Below are positions 31,917 to 40,410 of a DNA stretch of 64,000 nt, piece after piece (the first letter of the stretch is position 1; the number at the start of each line of letters is the position of its first letter). Origin of the DNA: an uncultured Acidimicrobiales bacterium (GTDB lineage Bacteria; Actinomycetota; Acidimicrobiia; Acidimicrobiales; CATQHL01); the NCBI GenBank assembly GCA_958295925.1, contig CATQHL010000001.1, forward strand, positions 1,437,753 through 1,501,752, given 5' to 3'. Made by a program: the position numbers and the translations under genes. Under the pieces are notes generated by a model. That model was given only the letters and a program-made list of their open reading frames with translations, did not search any database and was not told the origin of the DNA.

Positions 31917-32692
31917 TCTGGTGGTACCCAAATTCTGCTAGTTCCTCCAGATTTCCAGAAAACTAGAAAGTAGGAGTGGTTCTTTCTTGCGTGGACTTGT
32001 CTTACTACTCTGCTTACTCCCGGTCGATTTTGACGAACAACTACGAATAAGTCTTCTGCAGTAAAACCTGTTTTCTGATAGGCAAGGATGATTTCCACAT
32101 GGGTTAGTCTCTGACGATTGGCACATACTTCATCCTGACACTTAACAATGAATACACCTCGATCACGCAAGACTCTGTAAACTTCTTCCCCGGTTTCTTC
32201 GTATAATTCCAAGACAGCTTCGTGATATTTTGCGCCGGTGCGGTTTCTGATGCTGTTGTTGCGGTAGTAGGACTCAAAGGCAACATGGCTTACATGGGCC
32301 GAGCCACCGGGAGAGTGCATGTAGGGAGGGTCGAATACAACGCAGTCGATTTCACCGTCGTCGTAGGTTAGGTTTCGGCAGTCGATGCCTGCGGACAGGT
32401 CAGTTGCTAGCAATTTATAGCGGCCATCGGGCACGTTGCGCCAGAACACTCCCTTGCCATAGGTGATGTCGGCGACAACACTCCCCGGCGCTACGTACAT
32501 GTCCAGGATCTTGGGGAAGAGGGTTTCGTTGCCTCCGACGTGGGCGCTGAGCGTCAGGTCGTTGGACGCCTCACCATTGACTACAGTTCGTTTACGCCGA
32601 CCACCATTGGGGGAAACCGCAGTTGAGGGCATCGAAATGCCATCTACCGGTGACTGCGTAATGAACAGTTTGTCCGATTTGCTTGTGGTCAT
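31913..32692 (-). CDS. DNA methyltransferase with DPPY motif
   Basis: A 259-residue amino-methyltransferase. The SAM-binding motif comes first (VVADITYGKGVFWRN, about 72-86), followed by LLATDLSAGID and the catalytic VVFDPPYMHSPGG with Asp121. EVYRVLRDRGVFIVKCQDEV resembles motif VIII-type strands, and HSYFLVFWK ends the fold. Order I then IV places it outside the beta class of its partner methylase. A 3-gene unit M-R-M fits type II systems with two methylases, each modifying one strand of an asymmetric site. ATG at 32692 with GGGAGAGG upstream; the first gene of the operon. Confidence 0.82.
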   Translation of the reverse strand: MTTSKSDKLFITQSPVDGISMPSTAVSPNGGRRKRTVVNGEASNDLTLSAHVGGNETLFPKILDMYVAPGSVVADITYGKGVFWRNVPDGRYKLLATDLSAGIDCRNLTYDDGEIDCVVFDPPYMHSPGGSAHVSHVAFESYYRNNSIRNRTGAKYHEAVLELYEETGEEVYRVLRDRGVFIVKCQDEVCANRQRLTHVEIILAYQKTGFTAEDLFVVVRQNRPGVSRVVRQVHARKNHSYFLVFWKSGGTSRIWVPPE

Positions 32693-32864
32693 TTGCCTCT
32701 CCCTTCTGCGTCACTAGGTGATTCGGATGTTTGACGATCCGAAGGTAGTCCTAGGCAATGTGTGACTAGTTGTGAGAATAAATTTAGGGCAGGGAGTATG
32801 ACAGGTATGGAAATTCGGTGGGAGCGGCCAGGTCTTCTATTGCCCCGCTTGATGTGGCCTGATT

Positions 32865-33839
32865 TCAGTTCGGCTCTGAGCGTTCCAGTCCGATCCCAGC
32901 CGCGCCCTGTCGACTACCCCAGTCCAGCCCAGAGAGTTCGGCCAGGGCGAGGACTAGCGCCTGTGTGCCAAGGCGCTCCCGTCCGTCGGACGCCAGACGG
33001 GCGTAGAGATCGTTGGCCAACCGCAGACCGGGCATCTGCAGACCCATCCGTTCCGCCTCGGAGAGGGCGATCCCCATGTCCTTGATGAAGTGCTCCACGA
33101 AGAATCCAGGGTCGAAGTTGTCTGCCATCATGCGGGCGCCAAGGTTGGAGAGGGACCAACTCCCGGCAGCTCCCGACGCCACCGACTCCATAACGCGTTC
33201 CAAATCCAGCCCCGCACGCCACGCATACAGCAGCGCCTCGCACACACCGATCATCCCCGAGGCGATGAGCGTCTGGTTGACCATCTTTGTGTGTTGACCG
33301 GCGCCCGGCCCTCCCTGGCGCACCCAGGTTCGCCCCATCGCCGCCCAGCAGGCCTCCAAAGACTGCACTGCCTTGGCGTCGCCTCCGATCATGATCGATA
33401 GCGTCCCGGATCGGGCTCCTACGTCGCCGCCCGAAACGGGTGCGTCCACTGCCACCACGCCCTGCTCTGCCGCTGCGTAGGCGATCTCGGCAGCCAGCGA
33501 CGGCTCGCTGGTGGTCATGTCCACGATCAACTCTCCCCCGGAGCAGCCCGCCAGCACTCCGTCGGATCCCAGGATCACCTCACGCACGTCCCGCGGGTAG
33601 CCGACGATGGTGAAGATCGCGTCCGAGGACTCTGCCACCGCCCTGGGAGAGTCGGCCCAGGCGGCTCCCCTCTCAATCAGCGGAGAGGCTTTGGAGGGGG
33701 TGCGCGTGTAAACCGTCAAGGCGAAGCCCGCCTCCATCAGTCGGGAGCACATCGAAGCCCCCATCACGCCCGCGCCGATCCAGCCCAGTGCGGAATCTCC
33801 TGGCGTGATTGTCGCTGCTGACAGCCCGCCGCCAAGCAC
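32865..33839 (-). CDS. NAD(P)-dependent beta-hydroxyacid dehydrogenase (HIBADH-like), copy A
   Basis: About 324 residues from the GTG at 33839, 17 bp after the cyclase stop. The long open frame up to 34895 is antisense-type shadow of the cyclase gene. The Rossmann motif is [17 protein letters not shown], then [11 protein letters not shown], with Arg/Thr suggesting NADP. The substrate motif [15 protein letters not shown] and the catalytic-lysine region [13 protein letters not shown] are typical of 3-hydroxyisobutyrate/tartronate-semialdehyde reductase relatives. The last gene of the catabolic operon running from 39055. It is only distantly similar to the other dehydrogenase in the same operon (34870-35802). 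Confidence 0.87.
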   Translation of the reverse strand: MLGGGLSAATITPGDSALGWIGAGVMGASMCSRLMEAGFALTVYTRTPSKASPLIERGAAWADSPRAVAESSDAIFTIVGYPRDVREVILGSDGVLAGCSGGELIVDMTTSEPSLAAEIAYAAAEQGVVAVDAPVSGGDVGARSGTLSIMIGGDAKAVQSLEACWAAMGRTWVRQGGPGAGQHTKMVNQTLIASGMIGVCEALLYAWRAGLDLERVMESVASGAAGSWSLSNLGARMMADNFDPGFFVEHFIKDMGIALSEAERMGLQMPGLRLANDLYARLASDGRERLGTQALVLALAELSGLDWGSRQGAAGIGLERSEPN

Positions 33840-33856
33840 GACTTTGGCCTGCCCCC

Positions 33857-34816
33857 CTACTTTATGGCCTGCGGGTTTAGCGGTGAGCCCACCGCGCGGG
33901 GAATCACCAGCGGCGGCGCCACCAGCATGAACTCGTAGACGCCGTCGGCGGCGCAGTCCTCGGCCAACTCGTCCAGATACCAGATCTCCCCGACGAACAG
34001 GCCCATGTTCACGATCATCACCAGATGCAGCGGCTGGAAGCTGTTTGGGATCTCGTTGGGGCGCACCTCGGCGCCCCAGGTGTCGGTGGCCAGGGCGGCG
34101 ATCTCGTGGGCGGCAATCCAGGGTGCGGAAAGCAGCGACAGGCCGGGCGAGTCGCCAGCCGAGTAGCCGTCCCATCCAGGCAGGTTGCGGCGATGCGCCA
34201 TGTCGCCGGTGCGGATTAGAACGATGTCGCCCGTGCCGACTTCCACTCCGTGATGCCGGCAGGCCTCGTCCAGCAGGTCGCCATCGATAGGCTCGCCCGG
34301 CTCCAAGTGTTCGACGCCCAGGACGCGGGGTATGTCCAGCAGCACGCCCCGTGAAACCACCGTCTTCTGGTTCTCGATGCTGCAGAAGTCTGCGCCCTTG
34401 GCGTGCACCAGGGCGGCGTCGAAGCCGTTGTACATCTGGCCTTTGTGGAAGATGTGCGCGAGAGCGTCCCACTGCGTGCCGCCCTGCAGAAACAAGAACA
34501 GGGAGTCGTCGGCCACCCCAAACTCCAGCGGCCAGTCCTGTCGGCCGGCAGCGTGGTCGGTGCCCGTCGCGACCATCTGGTGGATGGGGTTGACCCGTCC
34601 GAACGCCCCGGTCTGCGGTCCTGAGCCGTCTAGCGGCAGTTCCAGCGAGAACACCTTGCCGCTGCGAACCAGACCGGCGGATTCGCGGATTTTCTCCGGC
34701 GTGATGAAGTTGATCGTGCCAACCTCGTCGTCCTCCCCCCAGCGTCCCCAGTTGTTGAAGCGGGAGCAGTACTCCTCGAGCAGGTCGGTGGTAAGTTCCT
34801 GTCGCGCTATAGCCAT
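33857..34816 (-). CDS. Cyclase-family metal hydrolase (kynurenine formamidase superfamily)
   Basis: A 319-residue protein of the large 'cyclase' family. The metal-binding signature is present as [18 protein letters not shown], the GTQWD variant common in the longer members rather than HGTHxD. It begins [23 protein letters not shown], the usual start for this subgroup. [30 protein letters not shown] and [22 protein letters not shown] complete the fold. Such enzymes hydrolyse amides or cyclic compounds; the actual substrate is unknown. ATG at 34816 with AGGAGAA upstream. It lies between two dehydrogenase genes. Confidence 0.88.
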   Translation of the reverse strand: MAIARQELTTDLLEEYCSRFNNWGRWGEDDEVGTINFITPEKIRESAGLVRSGKVFSLELPLDGSGPQTGAFGRVNPIHQMVATGTDHAAGRQDWPLEFGVADDSLFLFLQGGTQWDALAHIFHKGQMYNGFDAALVHAKGADFCSIENQKTVVSRGVLLDIPRVLGVEHLEPGEPIDGDLLDEACRHHGVEVGTGDIVLIRTGDMAHRRNLPGWDGYSAGDSPGLSLLSAPWIAAHEIAALATDTWGAEVRPNEIPNSFQPLHLVMIVNMGLFVGEIWYLDELAEDCAADGVYEFMLVAPPLVIPRAVGSPLNPQAIK

Positions 34817-34836
34817 CGGCGGGTTCTCCTTTGTGT

Positions 34837-34868
34837 TGTTCGACGGATTGGTTGTTCGACGGATTGGG
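34837..34868. repeat. 16-bp perfect tandem repeat, 2 copies
   Basis: TTGTTCGACGGATTGG occurs at 34837 and 34853 without interruption, in the 53-bp gap between the second dehydrogenase stop and the cyclase start. It therefore lies in the intercistronic leader of the cyclase gene. Confidence 0.9.
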
Positions 34869-34869
34869 T

Positions 34870-35802
34870 TCAGTCTGCTTGCAGACGAGGCGCATTTGCC
34901 GCCTCGCCGCCTCCGTCTTGCGAGGAGTTGAACAGCAGACGCAAGGCGGCGGCGTCTAGTTCGCCGAGGTCGCAGGCCACACCCCGACGGTAAAGCGGAA
35001 GGGCGGCGTCCAGCAGCGGGGTGCTTGTTCCCAGGCTGCGGGCGAACTCGGAGATGATGCCTGCGTCCTTGAAGATGGTGGACAGACGGGCTGCCGGGTC
35101 GTAGCGTCCGTTCACCATCATCGGGCCTCGAATCTCGAACATGCGCGAGCTTCCCACTCCTGCCCCGATGACTTCCTGGGTGAGCTCCGGGGGCAGACCG
35201 GCGGCATCTCCCAGGGCGTGGGCCTCAGCGGCGCCCAGCGTGTTGACGGCCACCAGCAGGTTGGCCACGAACTTCATGCGGGTGCCGTTGCCGAATTCCC
35301 CCAGATGATAGGAGCGGGCAGCGATCGTGTCGAAGACGTCAAGGGCGGCTTCGTAGCCGGAACGGGTGCCGCTGGCATATATCACCAGCGTGGCGTCGGC
35401 GGCTTGAAGCCCCGTGCCGCTTACAGGGGCGTCCAGCAATTCAACCCCAGCGTCGGCCAGGCGGCTTTGTGCACGCTGCTTAACCTCAAGCGGGAGAGTC
35501 CCCATCTCAACGACCAGCGGCCTCGAGCTGTCGGTGGCCTCGGCGATCTGGCGGCTGACATCCTCCAGGGAGTCCGACGACGGAAGCGACAGCAGCACAA
35601 TGTCGCTGCGCCTGACCACCTCGGCCGTCGACGACAGACCTTCGCCCGCAAAAGAGCGTCTCTTGTCCGCGTCGATGTCGAACCCGCAGACCGCGAAGCC
35701 CGCCGCTGCGAGGTGGCCGCCCATCGCCCCGCCCATGATTCCCAGCCCTATTACGCCCACTCGTGGCCGGGTGTGGGGCACGCGCCGCCGCTCGCCGTTC
35801 AC
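34870..35802 (-). CDS. NAD(P)-dependent beta-hydroxyacid dehydrogenase (HIBADH-like), copy B
   Basis: A 310-residue member of the same family as the gene at 32865. Motifs are [31 protein letters not shown] with the acidic FDID pointing to [18 protein letters not shown], and [17 protein letters not shown] with the catalytic Lys. C-terminal helices have [16 protein letters not shown] start at 35802 overlaps the stop of the dikinase-like gene (GTGA), so it is translationally coupled. Two different dehydrogenases of this family in one operon suggest two oxidations in the same pathway. Confidence 0.88.
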   Translation of the reverse strand: MNGERRRVPHTRPRVGVIGLGIMGGAMGGHLAAAGFAVCGFDIDADKRRSFAGEGLSSTAEVVRRSDIVLLSLPSSDSLEDVSRQIAEATDSSRPLVVEMGTLPLEVKQRAQSRLADAGVELLDAPVSGTGLQAADATLVIYASGTRSGYEAALDVFDTIAARSYHLGEFGNGTRMKFVANLLVAVNTLGAAEAHALGDAAGLPPELTQEVIGAGVGSSRMFEIRGPMMVNGRYDPAARLSTIFKDAGIISEFARSLGTSTPLLDAALPLYRRGVACDLGELDAAALRLLFNSSQDGGGEAANAPRLQAD

Positions 35803-37820
35803 AATCTCAGAACCGCCGCCCGGCCTTCGTCGCCGTCCACCACGGCGATTCTAAGTTCGTCGGAGGCGTCGGTCTTGGTGGGCCTGAGACGGCCTCCGTC
35901 AGCGCCCAGCAGGTCACCGACCGGGCAGCCCGTCACGGTGGGTACGGCCAAAGAGCGCGCCACCTCTATCAGATGGGCGGAGGGTGCGCCTCCCAGCGTG
36001 ATAAGGCCAGCCGCGTCCCAAAGCAGTGGGGCGAAGTTGGGAAGGGGATACTGCACCACGATTACGTCCCTGGGGCGCACGTGCCTGGTGCTTGTCGGGG
36101 ATGAGACCCATCTCAGACGCCCAGCCCCCACGCCGCCGGAGGCTGGAAGCCCGCTGCGTCCCACGCCGCACAGCGCAGCCACCCCAGCCAGGAAAGGTTC
36201 CCATCGGTCGCGCCCCACCCTTCCGCTGCGTGGAAGCGCTGCGCCACTCAGCACCTGCGCCAACTCCTCGGGCGTGTAATACCAGATGCGATCGGGTTGT
36301 GGAAGAGAGGCGGCCAAGTGCTCCAGAATGTTGAGCAGTCGTCCAGCGGCTGCGGTGTCCACGGCTTCCAGGTTGTTGAGCGCCTCAATGGATTCGTTTG
36401 GTCTGTCACCCCTCAGCCGCCGCAGCGCCAGGGCGGCCGTGGCTACTGCCTCGGGGGCGGGCCTGCCCCAGGCGGCCGCAGTGAGATCGGCGGCGAGACT
36501 GCGGGCCTCTGCCAGCAAGTCGAGGCGGTCGTCGGTTGTCGCTGGATTATGGATGCGCTGGCCGGAGAGGGTGCTCTCGATGTCCTTGTTTTTGCCCCGC
36601 TTGGCATTCCGCATGCCGCCATCAACAGACCCCACCGTCTCGGTGATGTCGCAGGCCGACCGCCATCCCAACACCAGTTCCTCCCCCAGGGCGCCCCGAT
36701 ACCGCACTGCCAGACGCGCCAGACGCTGCGCCCCCGGGAGGCCGAGAGCCGCCGGCAGAACCTTGGCGTCGCCTGCCCCGCCTGCCTCGCCCAGCACGGC
36801 CGCCCCGATGCCGTTGCCTTTATTCGATGGCGTCTTCTGAACCTGAAGCAGTATCACATCGCCCCTGCAAACCGCCCACTCGATGAGGTTGTACCCCAAG
36901 TCGGCTTCCACTCGACGAGCCAGTCTTGCTACGCCCCGGAGCAGTTCGTTTCCCAGAAGCGCCTCCGCCTCCTGTCCGCTTATTTCACCGTTTCCTGCGA
37001 CCAGGGCATGCGCACCCGACACCCACCCCGCCAGCAGGTCACGTGGAGAGCCGGCAACAGCCGACACGTTGACGATTCCCCGTTCGTCCACTCTGGCGCT
37101 CCCGCCGAAGTCCGGGGCGATCTCGGGTTGTATCAGAGCGCCCAAGTGGGCATTTTCCGGTCTGATTCCAGCAGTCTCGAAGCGATCCAAACTCTCCAGA
37201 GCGAACACCCCCGCCCACATGCTTAGGATCGCCTTCGCGACCTCATCCCGTCGGAGTTCCCCCAGAGAGGAGAAAGCCCCTGCCCACTCGCCACCACCCT
37301 CCAGAACGCTGGAGGAGCGTACGATCAAAGGCTCGGGGAGTCGTTTGGCCGACTCTCTCAGCTTCGAGAGCAACTCCGCGTCCAGTTCGGTTCTCATTAT
37401 GGCAAGGCGAGCCGCCCCCGAACCCCGCTCGGCGAGCGTCTCAGCCGCCGACTGCAGCGTCTCGGCGGACGTGTTCACAGTCAGCACAAATCCATCCAGT
37501 ACGGGCAAACCGGCGCGCCGGGCTCTTGAGAGTCCGGCGGCCTTGGCTCCCGCAACTGCTATTTCCGTCGTTGTCGGCTCGCCCAGCGGGAGCACCTGCC
37601 GGTTCATTTCGGGAGCGCGTTCCGGTGCATTTCCGTCTCTTCGCGGGTGCAGGCCCGATAATCCGGAGGTAGGCGCCGCAACTCCGTCGGTTGCGGTCGA
37701 GTCAGCGTCGGAGGCCAAAGTCAGCGCCGCTGCGCCACTCGCCACGTTCGTCATACTCGCCGTACGGCTACTTGTTGCCATCCCTGCGACGTCCCCGGCC
37801 TCCGGCCGCTGGGCGCTCAC
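35799..37820 (-). CDS. PEP-utilising/dikinase-like phosphotransferase (ATP-grasp + His swivel domain)
   Basis: A 673-residue protein with two parts of the PEP synthase/PPDK plan. The N-terminal ATP-binding domain (about 85-340) has AGAKAAGLSRARRAGLPVLDG, LIVRSSSVLEGGGEWAGAF, and GYNLIEWAVCRGDVILLQVQ. The C-terminal swivel domain carries GGAPSAHLIEVARSLAVPT, the site of the phospho-histidine. The third domain, the PEP/pyruvate TIM barrel, is absent. That architecture matches antibiotic phosphotransferases such as rifampin phosphotransferase and other small-molecule dikinases, with an acceptor-binding middle region. The first ~70 residues are low complexity. GTG at 37820 overlaps the M24 gene stop (GTGA). 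It may phosphorylate an intermediate of the operon's pathway. Confidence 0.78.
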   Translation of the reverse strand: MSAQRPEAGDVAGMATSSRTASMTNVASGAAALTLASDADSTATDGVAAPTSGLSGLHPRRDGNAPERAPEMNRQVLPLGEPTTTEIAVAGAKAAGLSRARRAGLPVLDGFVLTVNTSAETLQSAAETLAERGSGAARLAIMRTELDAELLSKLRESAKRLPEPLIVRSSSVLEGGGEWAGAFSSLGELRRDEVAKAILSMWAGVFALESLDRFETAGIRPENAHLGALIQPEIAPDFGGSARVDERGIVNVSAVAGSPRDLLAGWVSGAHALVAGNGEISGQEAEALLGNELLRGVARLARRVEADLGYNLIEWAVCRGDVILLQVQKTPSNKGNGIGAAVLGEAGGAGDAKVLPAALGLPGAQRLARLAVRYRGALGEELVLGWRSACDITETVGSVDGGMRNAKRGKNKDIESTLSGQRIHNPATTDDRLDLLAEARSLAADLTAAAWGRPAPEAVATAALALRRLRGDRPNESIEALNNLEAVDTAAAGRLLNILEHLAASLPQPDRIWYYTPEELAQVLSGAALPRSGRVGRDRWEPFLAGVAALCGVGRSGLPASGGVGAGRLRWVSSPTSTRHVRPRDVIVVQYPLPNFAPLLWDAAGLITLGGAPSAHLIEVARSLAVPTVTGCPVGDLLGADGGRLRPTKTDASDELRIAVVDGDEGRAAVLRL

Positions 37821-39055
37821 CCGACGACGGTTATCTCCTCAATCGGGAAAGTCGAAATCATTTCGATTCCCGTCTCGTTCACAATCAGCATCTCTTCGAG
37901 CCGCACGCCGAACTCGTGCAGCTTGCCGTGCTGGGTTTCGAGGGCGAACACCATTCCAGGCTTCACTTCCAGGGGGTGATCCAGCGACCAGATGCGGGAG
38001 ATGACCGGCAGGTCGTATTGTGCCAGACCGAGGCCGTGGCCCCAGAGGTTGGCTGCGGCTTCGTCCTCCTCCTCGTAGCCCCAGATTTCCTTGGCCGACG
38101 GCCAGACCGAGGCTATGTCAGCTGTGGTCACCCCAGGGCCGGTGGCGTCGATGGAGTCCTGAAGCCACTTCAGCGCCAGGTCGTAATACTGCTTGTGCTC
38201 GGCGGTGGGCTTGCCCCCTACGCAGTAGGTGCGGTAGACGCACGACTTGAAGCCGTTCCAGGTGAGGGCGGCGAGGTCGATTATCACCAACTCGCCTGGG
38301 CGGATTATGCGGTCGCCGTGGTTGCGCCAGTTAGGCCAGGCGTTCGGGCCGGAGGAGACGATTACATCCTCAACGTTTTCCATGCCGGGGATGTTGTAGA
38401 GCTGCTCCATTCCGTAGGCGGTGACTTCGTTTTCGGTCAAGCCCGGGCGCAGGAACTGGCTGAACTGGTAGTGGACCACATCGCAGATGGAGCCGACCAT
38501 GCGCATGGCCTTCTGCTCGTTGGGGCTCTTGATGGCGCGGGCTTCCATCATCGGGGTCATCCCGTCTGTCCAGCGGATTCCCCGCTCTTCGAAGACCCGA
38601 ATCATGTTGAGGTCCATGAAGTCCACGCCGAGGGGTTTGTCGGCCACACCGGCTTCTTCGATGTCGGCCATTAGGGCGTTTGTGAACTTCTCCACCTGGG
38701 CGCTGGCGGCAGGCCCAGCGGCGCCTTTAATCCAGGCGTATGAGTAGCGGACGTTTTCCTTGGGTATCCAGGGAGAGTGCTCCCTGATGTGGTACCCGAT
38801 GTCGCCCTGCTCGTAGAGGATCGGTTCTTTCCCTTCCACGAGCACGGCGTAACGCAGTCCGGGTTTGAGTTGGTTCCATCCCGGCGTGAGCGTGGAAGTG
38901 ACGTAGCGAATGTTCTCGTCGTACATCAAGAGCATTGCCCCGAGTTCGTGGCGTGCCATCGCCTCCCGAGCTCGCTTCAGGCGCCACTTCCGGACTTCAT
39001 CCCAGTTGATGCCCTCTCGCCAGTCAGTGCTCAGTACTCCGAACGCTTCTTTCAT
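37817..39055 (-). CDS. M24 (pita-bread) family protein, creatinase/aminopeptidase P-like
   Basis: A 412-residue protein with the two-domain plan of creatinase and aminopeptidase P. The N-terminal domain spans about 20-165 and the pita-bread domain 175-410. Metal-ligand positions can be followed: Asp260 in LVIIDLAAL is present, His340 in LWGHGLGLAQYD is present, Glu373 in ALETQHG and Glu387 in VRLEEML are present. The second Asp (SDxTR in peptidases) is replaced in GFKSCVYRTYC by Cys272. It may therefore bind a single metal or act without one, like creatinase or DMSP lyase DddP. ATG at 39055 with GAGAGGA upstream. First gene of a five-gene operon with dikinase-like, HIBADH-like and cyclase genes. 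Confidence 0.85.
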   Translation of the reverse strand: MKEAFGVLSTDWREGINWDEVRKWRLKRAREAMARHELGAMLLMYDENIRYVTSTLTPGWNQLKPGLRYAVLVEGKEPILYEQGDIGYHIREHSPWIPKENVRYSYAWIKGAAGPAASAQVEKFTNALMADIEEAGVADKPLGVDFMDLNMIRVFEERGIRWTDGMTPMMEARAIKSPNEQKAMRMVGSICDVVHYQFSQFLRPGLTENEVTAYGMEQLYNIPGMENVEDVIVSSGPNAWPNWRNHGDRIIRPGELVIIDLAALTWNGFKSCVYRTYCVGGKPTAEHKQYYDLALKWLQDSIDATGPGVTTADIASVWPSAKEIWGYEEEDEAAANLWGHGLGLAQYDLPVISRIWSLDHPLEVKPGMVFALETQHGKLHEFGVRLEEMLIVNETGIEMISTFPIEEITVVG

Positions 39056-39383
39056 TGCTTGGATCCTCTCTGGGGTTTGCGGTGGTTTACTTTTATCGCT
39101 GGCCGATGCGTGTTGGCTGCTTGCCGTCGGCGAACCTATATGGGGGAACTTGAATCAGGGTTAGATACTAGTCAGGCATCGGCAGTTGTCTTTCCGCAGA
39201 GCCGGGTTTGCCTAGGTCGATCCCTTATGTGTGGGCTGCGGGGGAGTGCTGTGCGTGCTGCGGGGGAGTGCTGTCAGGGCTGCTTAGTCGTACGGCTTTG
39301 ATTGCGGCGGAGTTCGTGGCCTATTCGGGAGACTTGCGTAGGCCGCGCAACTGTTCGAGGGACTTGCGTAGGCCGCGTCGCCG
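39056..39383. repeat. Intergenic region with two small tandem duplications
   Basis: This 328-bp gap separates the ADH gene from the M24 operon. Two duplications are visible: GCTGCGGGGGAGTGCTGT at 39235 and 39257 (period 22), and GACTTGCGTAGGCCGCG at 39331 and 39361 (period 30). The promoter of the M24 operon should lie in its left part; no gene or RNA was recognised. Confidence 0.7.
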
Positions 39384-40406
39384 CTAGGGCGACATCACCA
39401 CCTTGAGGGCGCCAGTCTGACGCACCGCCTCGAATGCGGCCGTCGCGTCATCCAGCTCGAAGCGGTGGGTAACCAGCGGTTCGGTTTTGACGACACCTTC
39501 GGCCACGAGTCGTATGCCTTCGTCGTAGTCGGCGCCCAGCGCCCCCCGCGGGCTGAGCAGGTCGAGCTCCTTGAAGTAGAGGTTGTAGTAGGGCAGCCCT
39601 GTGCTGCCGGAGGTGATGATGCCGAATGCGATTATCACGCCGCCGGTTGCTGAAAGCTCCAGCGCCATTCCCAGCGTGGACTCGATTCCCACCGCCTCCA
39701 CTACCAAGTCGGCCCCTACTCCGTGGGTGTAGTCATCTACCGCAGAGACGGCCTCGTTCGGCGAAACGGCCGCCGCCCCCCAACTGCGGGCGAGTTCCTG
39801 TTTTTGCTGGGAGCGGGTTACGCCCAGCACCTCCAGCCCACGCGCCAGCAGCATCTGCACGATGAGTTGCCCCGACACCCCCAGCCCGATAACCACTGCA
39901 CGCTGCCCGGGGGTCATCGCTGGCCGTCGCAGGGCGTGGACGCAGGTTCCAAGCACCTGCAGCATCACGGCAGCGCTGGGAGGAATGGCGTCGGGAATCA
40001 CGTGCAGACGATGGGCAGGCACAGTGACGAGTTCAGAGAACACTCCGTCGGCGTCGCGCCCTAGCAGACCGCCCGCCAGGCAGATGTTGGATCGCCCGGC
40101 CAGGCACATCCGGCAGGCGCCGCAGATGATGCCAGGGTCGATGAGCACCCGCTGCCCGACGAGGAGGTAGGAGCCGCCGGGCTGCTCCACCACGCCCACG
40201 GCCTCGTGCCCCAGAGTGATGGGCAATTTGGCGGCCGGGATGTGTCCGTCAAGGATCTTCGTGTCGGTGCCGCACAGGCCAAGCTGCGTGGTGCGGACGA
40301 TCACTTGGGAGTCCTCGGGGCTGCGGGCCGCACCAACATCTGCACTAATCGGAGGAACTTCAGCGATGGTGATTCGTCCGGGTTCTTGCAGCTGAATTTC
40401 TCGCAC
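39384..40406 (-). CDS. Zinc-dependent medium-chain alcohol dehydrogenase
   Basis: A 340-residue MDR enzyme. Catalytic zinc ligands are Cys in LGLCGTDTK and the pair in LGHEAVGVV. The structural-zinc lobe is CGACRMCLAGRSNIC with four Cys. The Rossmann motif is VVIGLGVSGQL followed by VLGVTRSQQK, where Thr-Arg suggests NADP. It resembles threonine/sorbitol dehydrogenase-type MDRs; the substrate is not evident. Its start lies 4 bp from the stop of the SMC-like gene upstream on the same strand, yet functionally it fits the catabolic genes downstream better. ATG start at 40406. Confidence 0.88.
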   Translation of the reverse strand: MREIQLQEPGRITIAEVPPISADVGAARSPEDSQVIVRTTQLGLCGTDTKILDGHIPAAKLPITLGHEAVGVVEQPGGSYLLVGQRVLIDPGIICGACRMCLAGRSNICLAGGLLGRDADGVFSELVTVPAHRLHVIPDAIPPSAAVMLQVLGTCVHALRRPAMTPGQRAVVIGLGVSGQLIVQMLLARGLEVLGVTRSQQKQELARSWGAAAVSPNEAVSAVDDYTHGVGADLVVEAVGIESTLGMALELSATGGVIIAFGIITSGSTGLPYYNLYFKELDLLSPRGALGADYDEGIRLVAEGVVKTEPLVTHRFELDDATAAFEAVRQTGALKVVMSP

Positions 40407-40410
40407 GGTG

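Noticed and set aside
32865..34895. 676-residue minus-strand reading frame
   Set aside because: The N-terminal half is Arg/Gly-rich and out of frame with the cyclase gene it overlaps; the dehydrogenase starts at the GTG at 33839.
36883..38004. Long plus-strand frame of about 370 codons
   Set aside because: Ser/Arg/Pro-rich composition, antisense to the dikinase-like and M24 genes, without motifs or ribosome-binding site.
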